DNA of 6,535 nt from Blastocatellia bacterium (GCA_016789295.1 JAEUQL010000211.1:1-6535); one strand, 5' to 3'; positions 1 to 6,464 are shown, numbered from the stretch's first letter. Numbers and translations are program-made. The notes: generated by a model from the sequence alone, not told the origin.

Positions 1-81
1 AGTAGAAAAAAGCTTACACCATCATAATTTATTAAAAATTCTTAACTATAGTTTTTACTGATTAGTCTCGCTTATGTTAAA

Positions 82-100
82 CAGTAGCTTAAAAGCACTG
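82..100 (+). terminator. Bulged hairpin, possible terminator of an upstream gene
   Basis: CAGT at 82-85 pairs with ACTG at 97-100, and GCT at 87-89 pairs with AGC at 94-96, with A86 bulged and a four-base loop (TAAA). The stem is seven base pairs plus a possible A81-T101 pair. It is followed by TCCTTTATAA, which is only weakly T-rich, so a true intrinsic terminator is doubtful. Any gene it would serve lies outside the window. Confidence 0.2.
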
Positions 101-274
101 TCCTTTATAATGTGATCTTTGCAATAGTTTTGAAAAACGTTCTTGTTTTACAATGATTAAAGTCAAATTTGAAAATGTAGGAAAATTTTCAGAACATTTA
201 TAACTATTTCGTAGTAATGCTTGTAGCCTCTTCAAAAAACCTTTCTTTTGAGCTAGTAAGGGGCAAGATCTCAG

Positions 275-304
275 TTTACGTATAAATTAAGTTAAAGATA
301 TAGA
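275..304 (+). promoter_or_regulatory. Possible sigma-70-like promoter for the cluster
   Basis: TTTACG at 275-280 and TATAGA at 299-304 each match the sigma-70 consensus at four of six positions, with an 18-base spacer. Transcription would start near 311, about 30 bases before the structured segment beginning at 344, which makes the placement sensible. In such AT-rich sequence hexamer matches of this quality arise easily by chance, so this is a candidate only. Confidence 0.25.
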
Positions 305-343
305 AAACGATTAAACTACTTTGCAGCATACACCTGTGAGGAA

Positions 344-448
344 CAGAGATTTGTAAAGCGCAAAGGGGTAAACGAAATGTCATTCTACGTAGGTTTCCTG
401 TCGTGAGAGTGACGGTGGGCAAGTGGCACCGCCCGAAAGCATTCTCTG
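344..448 (+). ncRNA. Candidate structured leader RNA (unidentified)
   Basis: Three complementary pairs nest here. CAGAGA (344-349) can pair with TCTCTG (443-448) to close the element. GTCATTCT (379-386) can pair with AGAGTGAC (406-413), eight pairs with one G-U, around a 19-base loop. CGGTG (413-417) can pair with CACCG (427-431) around a nine-base loop, with GGGC (417-420)/GCCC (431-434) as an alternative; C413 cannot be in both stems at once. The segment 355-440 is also visibly richer in G and C than its surroundings, which is typical of structured RNA in AT-rich genomes. It does not match any riboswitch consensus I can recall well enough to name. It may be a cis-acting leader of the downstream gene or an independent small RNA. 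Confidence 0.4.
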
Positions 449-584
449 ACTATTACAAAACTATATAGAGTTATTAAGCTACTCCAAGTTTGGCCTGTTA
501 GAGATTGGTTTTAAAGAATACATTGTGTAGTGTCACTAGTAGTTGGATGTTTTTCCAATTAATTCCTATCTTAAAATTATCCCT

Positions 585-590
585 GGAGGT
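585..590 (+). promoter_or_regulatory. Ribosome binding site fixing the precursor start at 594
   Basis: GGAGGT lies three bases before the ATG at 594. The in-frame ATG at 543 has no comparable purine-rich sequence in front of it, and would add 17 residues before the Tat signal. The spacing is slightly short, but this is by far the best start signal in the region. Confidence 0.8.
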
Positions 591-593
591 GTT

Positions 594-1094
594 ATGAACG
601 ATAACAAAAGTAAAAAGTTAAACGAATCATCGCAACCTGAAGCTTCTGAACAAGGTTTGAGCCGCCGAGACATGATCAAAGGTGCTGTCGCTGTAGGTAT
701 TGGGGCTGTTTCTCTAGGTGCTTCAGACAGTGTAAAAGCTGCTGAAGTAACAACTGCAGCCAAAAAGAAAACCAGCTCCAAAACTTTGTCAGACTTGATT
801 CGCAACATGGCAGAAGATCACAACTTTGCAGAAGCTGTAATACGTGATCCTAGAGCTTATAAAGAAGAATACAACCTTTCTCCTAAAGCAATCCATGCAC
901 TCAAAGGTCTTTTTGTAGAAGACTTTGCTGCACTAGCAGGAAAGATTGGTGATCCAAAGAGCTTTGCTGCAGGTGTCATCACTGCCGCTTCCATATCACG
1001 TGGACAGTTCAAAGTAGAGTCATCTTTTGAAGGTAGTAGTGTAAACGTTGAAGTTGATAACGACGATATAGATAACTGCTATTACTTTGGCTAG
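594..1094 (+). CDS. Tat-signal small protein, candidate substrate (RiPP-like precursor) of the radical SAM enzymes
   Basis: The product is 166 residues from the ATG at 594, chosen for its ribosome binding site. A hydrophilic N-region of about 22 residues precedes S23-R24-R25-D-M-I-K29, a good match to the twin-arginine motif. A weakly hydrophobic stretch follows (30-44), then V-K-A at 47-49 as a plausible signal peptidase site. Residues 64-135 look helical, with a segment around 83-105 (DPRAYKEEYNLSPKAIHAL) that reminds me of the LigA-like helical domain found in some peptide precursors; this is a recollection, not a search result. The last 30 residues are rich in Ser, Val, Asn and Asp and end in D-N-C162-Y-Y-F-G166. 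C162 is the only cysteine. A small protein with a distinct tail directly before three radical SAM genes fits a modified-peptide precursor. It could instead be an ordinary small exported protein. The reading frame is solid; the role is inferred. Confidence 0.85.
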   Translation: MNDNKSKKLNESSQPEASEQGLSRRDMIKGAVAVGIGAVSLGASDSVKAAEVTTAAKKKTSSKTLSDLIRNMAEDHNFAEAVIRDPRAYKEEYNLSPKAIHALKGLFVEDFAALAGKIGDPKSFAAGVITAASISRGQFKVESSFEGSSVNVEVDNDDIDNCYYFG

Positions 1095-1116
1095 TCTTTT
1101 CTAGTTATGGATAAAG

Positions 1117-1154
1117 GTAGATTAGTCTACATGTAAGCTTGAGTATCTACTCAG
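1117..1154 (+). terminator. Two small hairpins after the precursor gene, possible attenuator
   Basis: GTAGA (1117-1121) pairs with TCTAC (1126-1130) around the loop TTAG. TGAGT (1140-1144) pairs with ACTCA (1149-1153) around ATCT, extended by a T1139-G1154 wobble. A second copy of TCTAC at 1146-1150 could compete for the first GTAGA. The sequence after 1154 is T-rich but broken (TTTAGTCGTTTATT). The stems are only five pairs each, so a full terminator is unlikely. A weak attenuator or mRNA 3'-end stabiliser that gives more precursor than enzyme transcript would fit the gene order. Confidence 0.25.
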
Positions 1155-1240
1155 TTTAGTCGTTTATTAGTTTGCCTTGTCCATACTTATTGAAGGCTAT
1201 TAGTAGTGATTCAAATATTTTTTCTTTATAGAGATCAAAT

Positions 1241-2017
1241 ATGTTAAGAAAAGCTATAGGTATAATTCCAGCAGCAGGACATGGCACGAGGCTTCATCCA
1301 TTCCGTTATCCAAAAGAACTTTTCCCCATAGGGTATGTTAATGGAGAAGGCAGTAGTGACTTAAAATTAAAAGTTGCCTGTCAGTATGTTCTCGATTGTC
1401 TAATAAAAGCTGGCATCTACCAAGCGCATGTAATTGTGAGTGATCATAAATTTGAAGTTCTAAGATTTTTAGCAGATGGTGAAGAGTATGGCCTTAGCTT
1501 ATCATACCTCTATCAAAGAGAGATTAAAGGTCTTCCTTTTGCTATCGACTGTGCTTATAACTGGACTAAAGATAGTCTCTCTGCTCTAGTTTTGCCAGAC
1601 ACCATTTTGGAGCCTTATGACTGTGTATATAAGTCTTTGCTCTTTTTAGAAGAGAGCCAAGCAGATGTTGTTTTAGGAGTCTTTCCAACAGAGCATCCTG
1701 AAAGACTTTGTCCTGTACATTTTGATAAAAAAGGAAATGTTTATAAGCTCTATGATAAAGACGCAAGCCAATCAATTATGAATACTTGGGGAATCGCTGT
1801 TTGGACACCAAATTTTGCAGAATTTCTTCATCAACATGTCAAAAAGTCTAGTCCATTAATAGGTAAAGAGTTAGTTTTAGCAGAAGTTTTTAATGAAGCT
1901 ATAGTGTCAGGATTAAAAGTAAATGCTATCGAAATACCCAAAGGTAAGTTTTGGGATATTGGAACAAGTTCTTCTTTAATCAAAGTCCGTCAGGCATTTG
2001 AAAAACATTTATCATAA
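1241..2017 (+). CDS. Sugar-phosphate nucleotidyltransferase (RmlA/GalU-like fold)
   Basis: This 258-residue cytoplasmic enzyme should join a sugar 1-phosphate to an NTP, giving an NDP-sugar and pyrophosphate. The N-terminal signature is clear: I-I-P-A-A-G-H-G-T-R-L at 8-18, then P24-K25-E-L. L-P-D120 sits where the family usually has L-G-D, with the Asp as a likely metal ligand. W238-D239-I-G-T near the C-terminus is the second conserved metal-binding segment. The spacing from the GTR arginine to the Pro-Lys pair (six residues) is about two shorter than in RmlA or GalU as I recall them, so it probably belongs to a separate subfamily and its sugar and nucleotide cannot be named. The length matches short members that have only the catalytic domain. 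The start has only a weak purine stretch (GAGA at 1231-1234). The glycosyltransferase 25 bases downstream is its natural partner. Confidence 0.85.
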   Translation: MLRKAIGIIPAAGHGTRLHPFRYPKELFPIGYVNGEGSSDLKLKVACQYVLDCLIKAGIYQAHVIVSDHKFEVLRFLADGEEYGLSLSYLYQREIKGLPFAIDCAYNWTKDSLSALVLPDTILEPYDCVYKSLLFLEESQADVVLGVFPTEHPERLCPVHFDKKGNVYKLYDKDASQSIMNTWGIAVWTPNFAEFLHQHVKKSSPLIGKELVLAEVFNEAIVSGLKVNAIEIPKGKFWDIGTSSSLIKVRQAFEKHLS

Positions 2018-2042
2018 AAAATAGTACTGTTGAGAGCTAATT

Positions 2043-3347
2043 ATGAAAAAAAACGTCTTGTTTGTATCGACCGGTTCATTAGCATTTGGTGAGTCAGTTA
2101 TGGCTCTGAATTTCGCCCGTAGTCTACCAAAGTCAGACTACAATTCTTGTTTCATTTTGTCTCCTCTAAATTCAGTTCTACTAGAACAAGACAATGAAGA
2201 GTTCGAAAATGTTAAGTTATTTGAAGGAGCACATAAGATCAACCGCCTTTTAGTCATTGATTTTCTAGAGAAAAACCCACCAGACATAATAGTTCTATGT
2301 GATTTTTTAACTTTTGATTTTTCTCAAGCTGATTTTGGCATAAACCTCAAGTTTCTGCGTGCTTATGGTAAACCCATAATATCCCTTGACACCTATGAAT
2401 GGGAATCAGGAAATTTTACTCTTGACTTCTTTAGTGGTGTAGACAAGCAGTTGCCAAGAATGCTTCTACAGCTTGATGGAGCATTGCGCCCTTGTCCTTT
2501 AAACAAGCCAGCTCCCACAACAGAACGGATTGTCTGTTATTCTTTTTTAGATCAGATAAAATGTTTACAACCTGATGAGATAGAACGTAAAAGAGAAGAG
2601 TTAGGAATTAACCCTAACGACTTTGTAATCTTCTCTGCCACTGCTGTATGGCAAGCATTTCGTCCTAAAACGAAATACAAAGGACCTTTTGGTCATATAG
2701 TGTCTGAATTACTTTCCTATTATGTTTCTAAATTGAATAAGCCGGTTCATTGGATAAGGGTAGGTCCTGAGAGAGAGAGAACTACTGAGAAGTATGGAAA
2801 CATAACAGAACATAACTTCCCTTCTTTACAAGAAAGTGAATTTGATAAGTTGCTAGCTGCTTCTGATATATTAGTAACAAGTAATGTTGCATCAACCACA
2901 CTTGTGAAATGTATCAAATACGGAAGATCGGCACTACTTCTTTACAACTCTATCAAAGCAAATCAGCCATCTGATCTAGCTCAATATAAACATATTAAAT
3001 TGAGTGAGTATATGTCAAAGCTTATTGAGAATGCCTATCCTCTTCAACCTTTTTTAATGTTTCCACTAGGATGGTATAAATTTCTATCTCCAATCATGAA
3101 AGATAACCCTTATTTGGAAACATTCTACCGTGCAGAAATACTAGATGAAGAAGTGGTTCTATCAATACTCCATCAAGCAATACAAGATAAAGAACTATCA
3201 TTAAGCAAAGAGGTTGGTAATTATGAAAAGCTGTTAAAAACTCTACCATCACCTAGCGAAAGCATAGAACACTTTATTAACCAGCATAATAGACAAGTAA
3301 GAATGGAGACTAAGGATGAAAATTCTGAGCATACACTTAACCGATAA
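2043..3347 (+). CDS. Probable GT-B-type glycosyltransferase
   Basis: The product has 434 residues, no signal peptide and no clear membrane segment. The N-terminal half begins with a beta strand and glycine loop (V-L-F-V-S-T-G-S-L-A-F-G-E at 5-17) followed by a helix, as in the acceptor domain of GT-B enzymes. Residues 192-310 look like the nucleotide-sugar domain: strands at 194-200 and 235-241 (P-V-H-W-I-R-V-G), then a helix-strand pattern at 268-300 with L-A-A-S-D-I-L-V-T-S-N-V-A-S-T-T and Y-G-R-S-A-L-L-L. That arrangement resembles the donor-binding stretch of GT1-like enzymes, but the usual acidic or His residues of that motif are not obvious. It presumably uses the NDP-sugar made by the upstream enzyme. 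The start has a modest GAGAG at 2032-2036. The last 32 bases overlap the next gene. The fold is a reading from pattern only; a non-catalytic relative is possible. Confidence 0.65.
   Translation: MKKNVLFVSTGSLAFGESVMALNFARSLPKSDYNSCFILSPLNSVLLEQDNEEFENVKLFEGAHKINRLLVIDFLEKNPPDIIVLCDFLTFDFSQADFGINLKFLRAYGKPIISLDTYEWESGNFTLDFFSGVDKQLPRMLLQLDGALRPCPLNKPAPTTERIVCYSFLDQIKCLQPDEIERKREELGINPNDFVIFSATAVWQAFRPKTKYKGPFGHIVSELLSYYVSKLNKPVHWIRVGPERERTTEKYGNITEHNFPSLQESEFDKLLAASDILVTSNVASTTLVKCIKYGRSALLLYNSIKANQPSDLAQYKHIKLSEYMSKLIENAYPLQPFLMFPLGWYKFLSPIMKDNPYLETFYRAEILDEEVVLSILHQAIQDKELSLSKEVGNYEKLLKTLPSPSESIEHFINQHNRQVRMETKDENSEHTLNR
3305..3308 (+). promoter_or_regulatory. Ribosome binding site inside the end of the glycosyltransferase gene
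   Basis: GGAG lies seven bases before the ATG at 3316 and so supports that start, even though it places the first 32 bases of the radical SAM gene inside the preceding one. The N-terminal strand and the cysteine motif follow at once, so no later start is possible without losing the active site. Confidence 0.6.
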
Positions 3348-4257
3348 ATGTAATGAACGGTGTGTTTTTTGTGTTGTTGGTGTTCCAGAAATTGAGGAAG
3401 ACACTATTATTCCTGAGAAAGTACGCTCTACATTAGTTGAGAACGCTGGCAAAGGATATCAAGCTGTTAATCTTCATGGAGGAGAACCAACAGTATTTGG
3501 TGGTCTGATTAACGTGTTAGAACTTATGAAAGACTTAGGCTATCCAGAGATCTACATGCAGACCAATGGTAGAAGACTTAAAGACTTAAAGTTTGTAAGT
3601 AAACTGATGTCATTAAATCTTAAATTGTTCATAATTTCTATACACGGCTTGACTGCACAAATGCATGACTCATTAACTCGTACTCAAGGTGGTTTTGCTG
3701 AAACTATACAAGGAATTAAAAATGTCAAGCAACTAGGCGGTTCAATTCGTACTAACACAGTTATAACCAAGCAGAATATCCAAGAATTGCCAGATATTGT
3801 TGATAGCATGCTTGATTTAGGTGTTGACCATATCAACATCTCCAACATGCACCCTGTCTATACTGCTTACTTGAACTTTGATCTTGTTACACCAAGCGTT
3901 GAAGAGACAAAAATATGGGTGCCTAAAGCCATTGAACGTGCTGTAAAACGTAATGCCATAATAACTCTAGAAGGCTTTCCACTCTGCACTGTACCAGGCT
4001 ATGAAAAATATCACCTAGAGAATGTACGTAAAGATCATATAGACATGGAGTTTCGTGGTTGGTGGATCAATGACTATGATCGCTTTATGGACGATGTTTG
4101 CCGTATAAAAGGTAACCCTTGTATAGGATGCTTATATGATGATGTGTGTGGTGGAGTTTACAAAGAGTATATAGAGAAACGTGGTTGGTCTGAATTTAGT
4201 CCGATGGTAAGCTTGAGTAGAAATTTTTACAGCAGTAGTAGATTGGAAAGGAGATAA
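3316..4257 (+). CDS. Radical SAM enzyme with C-terminal cysteine-rich region (first of three)
   Basis: The protein has 313 residues. C12-x3-C16-x2-C19 binds the catalytic [4Fe-4S] cluster, and H-G-G-E-P at 54-58 is the SAM-binding GGE motif. T-N-G near 84 and the strand I-I-S-I-H at 107-111 fit the partial TIM barrel. The C-terminus has C224, then C262-x6-C269-x2-C272-x5-C278-G-G, similar to the second half of a SPASM domain. The G-x4-C element of a full SPASM is not evident, so the auxiliary cluster region is probably reduced. Its substrate could be the Tat protein or a sugar; the sequence does not say. Its start overlaps the glycosyltransferase, and its stop (4255-4257) sits within two bases of the next start, so translation is probably coupled on both sides. 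Confidence 0.9.
   Translation: MKILSIHLTDKCNERCVFCVVGVPEIEEDTIIPEKVRSTLVENAGKGYQAVNLHGGEPTVFGGLINVLELMKDLGYPEIYMQTNGRRLKDLKFVSKLMSLNLKLFIISIHGLTAQMHDSLTRTQGGFAETIQGIKNVKQLGGSIRTNTVITKQNIQELPDIVDSMLDLGVDHINISNMHPVYTAYLNFDLVTPSVEETKIWVPKAIERAVKRNAIITLEGFPLCTVPGYEKYHLENVRKDHIDMEFRGWWINDYDRFMDDVCRIKGNPCIGCLYDDVCGGVYKEYIEKRGWSEFSPMVSLSRNFYSSSRLERR
4247..4253 (+). promoter_or_regulatory. Strong ribosome binding site of the SPASM radical SAM gene
   Basis: AAAGGAG lies six bases before the ATG at 4260 and next to the stop codon of the preceding gene. Initiation here should be efficient, which contrasts with the amber codon 75 codons later. Confidence 0.75.
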
Positions 4258-4259
4258 CT

Positions 4260-5432
4260 ATGAACTATGCTACTTCTTCTCCAATCACTTCTTTAACTTA
4301 CTATCTCACAGAAGCTTGCAATTTACGTTGCACTTATTGCTATCAAGAAAAGAATCCAGCGCGTTCAAACATAGATGTAGGTAGAGCAACTATAGACTTT
4401 TTGATAAGTGCATCCGGTTCACAAAAAGACATACACTTACGTTTTTTTGGTGGTGAACCTTTATTAGAAATAGAGATTATGCAATAGCTTGTTGTATATG
4501 GAAAACAACAAGCAGAGAAAGTAAACAAAACTATTCGCTTCGATATGATTTCTAATGGAACTCTCTTAAACAAAGAAATAGTTACCAAGCTCAAGAATTT
4601 GGATATAGAAGTAATAACAAGTGTGGATGGCAACAATGCAACAATGCAAGCTAACAGACCTTTCTACAATATTAGGCAGAGCTTTAATGGGTTTGATAGT
4701 CAGCTAACTTTTGCAGTAGAAAAAAAAGTTGCTAAAGTAGCTCGTGTGACTGTATCACCAAATCAAGTCAACATCGTTGAAAACGTTAAGCATCTACTTA
4801 GCATTGGGTACAAATCTATTATGATTGCTCTTGCAACCAACGTACCTTGGCAGAAAGAGACTATAGACAAGATCTACCATACTCTTAGTGATTTTTATAT
4901 TGAGACAGCACGAGCAGGTTCCATCTTACCATTACAAGTTACTAATCAACTTCTTTTGGCAAAGCATGAAATTCAGCATGATAAGTATGAACCTCCTACA
5001 AGTGGCTTCTGTGGAGCAGGCAAAGAAATGCTGGGAGTTTCTCCAAATGGAGACTTATATCCTTGTCACCGTTTTACTCACTCAGGTAAAGAGTATCTAC
5101 TAGGAAATGTTTTCAATGGTATTGAACATACTAAAAGAGAACCATTCCTTCAAGTTACAACTAGCACATTACATCATGAGATGTGCAACTCCTGTCTTGC
5201 CTTACAGTATTGTCCTGGGTCTTGCATGGCTGCTAATTTACTTGATAGTGGCGATACTTTTTACCCAGAAAGTAGACATTGCTTAGAGCTACGTGCACAT
5301 GTTTACAATGTTGATAGGATATACAATGAGTTAATAAATGACTGTCCACCTTTTATTTCTTTTCTTACAGAAGCTTGGAGAAGCAAAAGAGAGAAAGCAT
5401 TAATGTCTCTTCTCTCTGAATTAAGCGAATAA
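4260..5432 (+). pseudogene. SPASM radical SAM peptide maturase, interrupted by an in-frame TAG
   Basis: Read through the TAG at codon 76, this is a 390-codon enzyme of ordinary length for anSME-like, peptide-modifying SPASM proteins. C20-x3-C24-x2-C27-Y is the radical SAM cluster motif and F-F-G-G-E-P at 62-67 binds SAM. After the TAG the protein continues in the same frame with L-V-V-Y-G-K-Q-Q-A-E-K and the barrel strand M-I-S-N-G-T-L-L. The SPASM domain is complete: C251-x12-G-x4-C269, G-N at 283-284, C309-x2-C312-x5-C318-x3-C322 and C341. The TAG would leave a 75-residue fragment lacking most of the barrel. The next ATG in frame (4545) has no ribosome binding site, and a product from it would lack the cluster cysteines. 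No other damage is visible, so the lesion is recent, a sequence error, or read through. If functional, this would be the best candidate for modifying the precursor. Confidence 0.8.
4485..4487 (+). other. In-frame amber codon within the SPASM radical SAM gene
   Basis: The context is ATG CAA TAG CTT GTT. One base change from CAG (Gln), AAG (Lys), GAG (Glu) or TGG (Trp) would produce it; CAG to TAG is a simple transition. The precursor gene also ends in TAG, so TAG is evidently used as a stop in this cluster. The other four genes, and the true end of this one, use TAA. Confidence 0.9.
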
Positions 5433-5449
5433 TAGTTATCACTGACCTC

Positions 5450-5456
5450 AAGGAGG
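5450..5456 (+). promoter_or_regulatory. Strong ribosome binding site of the third radical SAM gene
   Basis: AAGGAGG lies nine bases before the ATG at 5466. A second ATG follows directly at 5469; either would serve, and the protein differs by only one methionine. Confidence 0.8.
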
Positions 5457-5465
5457 ATTAACCAT

Positions 5466-6464
5466 ATGATGCGGTTTAATGCTATTTTATTCAATATTGT
5501 TGAACAGTGTAACATACGATGCAGGCACTGTGGATATGCTGACTCCAAGCGTGCAGCAGTTTCAGAAGAAGATGAATTAATAGATTGGGCTATTCAAGCT
5601 GTTGAATATGGTATACCACATATCATATTTACAGGTGGAGAGCCTTTTATGCAATTTCCCCTCTTAAAAAGATCTGTTGAGGCAGTTCATAAGCATGGAG
5701 GGAATTCTGGAGTATTCACTAACTCTCTTTGGGGAAAAACTTTAGAATCAGCGAGAGAGACTATAAAACAGCTTCCAGGATTGACCCATCTATACTTGAG
5801 TACCGACATATACCATTTAGAATTTGTACCTATAGAAAATATTCTAAATGTCATCTCTGCAGCACGAGAGTTATCAATCCCTAGAGTAATAATATGTATT
5901 ACTCACACAAGTGAAGAAGACAAAGAAATGATAACTAGTTACTTCACGAAGGATCTCGATTATATAAATTTTCACTATGGAAAAGTTATTCCTTCGCCAC
6001 AAGTACAAAATCTTGTACCAGATGCGTATGATTGTATGCACGAATTCATTCCCAACAACTTCTCCCATCATTGTTTCTTACACACTCCTCTTGTGAATGC
6101 TAATGGTACTTTATCTACTTGCCACATTGGAAAAGTAGAAACACACCTAGATATCAAATCATCACCATACTATTTGGGAAATCTCAAAGAAGAAAAGTTA
6201 AAAGATATTTTTGATCGTTCAGAACAGAATGCTGTATATCAATTTTTACGCACATATGGACCCAAAGGATTAGTAAACACTTTGCTCACATCCCCAATGG
6301 AAAAAGAACTTAAAGATCAATGCTTTTCTTGTGACTGCCACATGTGTTTTATGGTTTTTCTAAAGAAAGATACTATCAACATTGTTGAAAATCAAGCTCA
6401 ACAAAAACATGTACAAAATAATATCTTTTTGAAACGCATACTAACGCTTGGAGACACTATTTAA
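5466..6464 (+). CDS. Radical SAM enzyme with C-terminal CxxCxCxxC cluster motif (third of three)
   Basis: The protein has 332 residues. C15-x3-C19-x2-C22 (C-N-I-R-C-R-H-C) is the catalytic cluster motif, T-G-G-E-P at 56-60 the SAM motif, and L-S-T-D-I-Y-H at 111-117 a barrel strand carrying polar residues into the active site. The C-terminal half has C203, then N-A-N-G-T-L-S-T-C219, equivalent to the G-x4-C element of SPASM domains, L-G-N-L at 237-240, and finally C286-x2-C289-x-C291-x2-C294. The last motif is more compact than the usual C-x2-C-x5-C-x3-C, so the auxiliary clusters may be bound differently. A Lys- and Gln-rich tail of about 35 residues follows. It lies 33 bases after the preceding gene. 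Substrate unknown; it differs from both other radical SAM proteins here, so the three probably perform different steps. Confidence 0.9.
   Translation: MMRFNAILFNIVEQCNIRCRHCGYADSKRAAVSEEDELIDWAIQAVEYGIPHIIFTGGEPFMQFPLLKRSVEAVHKHGGNSGVFTNSLWGKTLESARETIKQLPGLTHLYLSTDIYHLEFVPIENILNVISAARELSIPRVIICITHTSEEDKEMITSYFTKDLDYINFHYGKVIPSPQVQNLVPDAYDCMHEFIPNNFSHHCFLHTPLVNANGTLSTCHIGKVETHLDIKSSPYYLGNLKEEKLKDIFDRSEQNAVYQFLRTYGPKGLVNTLLTSPMEKELKDQCFSCDCHMCFMVFLKKDTINIVENQAQQKHVQNNIFLKRILTLGDTI

Larger units (their letters stand above)
1..593. other. Long non-coding leader region
   Basis: No convincing reading frame is visible on either strand in these 593 bases, which are very AT-rich up to about 330 and more mixed from 330 to 450. 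The region holds a bulged hairpin at 82-100, a possible promoter at 275-304 and a set of nested complementary segments at 344-448, each listed separately. From 450 to 580 the sequence is again AT-rich and I see nothing definite apart from the ribosome binding site at 585-590. The leader is far longer than needed for simple transcription and translation signals, which suggests either an untranslated regulatory RNA or a separate small RNA ahead of the cluster. Confidence 0.6.

Noticed and set aside
350..375. Resemblance of CGCAAAG near 358-365 to a c-di-GMP-I riboswitch segment
   Set aside because: Only this short piece matches; the second half of that riboswitch and its spacing are not found downstream.
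543..593. Upstream ATG at 543 as the start of the Tat protein
   Set aside because: It has no ribosome binding site, whereas GGAGGT sits directly before the ATG at 594. Starting at 543 would add 17 residues unlike a Tat N-region.
566..808. Antisense reading frames opposite the genes (for example 566-808, 1566-1775, 3249-3452, 4343-4636, 5303-5548 and 5874-6071 on the minus strand)
   Set aside because: They lie opposite well-supported genes and show no recognisable domains, so they look like chance frames.
4444..4450. Run of seven T as a programmed frameshift or phase-variation site
   Set aside because: The frame is correct on both sides of the run and reads through the expected F-F-G-G-E-P motif, so no slippage is needed.
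4485..4487. TAG decoded as pyrrolysine
   Set aside because: Nothing in the window suggests pyrrolysine genes, and the precursor gene ends at a TAG, so TAG acts as a stop here.
4888..5103. Plus-strand frame inside the SPASM region
   Set aside because: It overlaps the conserved SPASM coding frame and has no recognisable motif.
4545..5432. Second half of the SPASM gene as an independent gene starting at 4545
   Set aside because: The ATG lies inside a conserved barrel strand, has no purine-rich site before it, and the product would lack the radical SAM cysteines and GGE motif.
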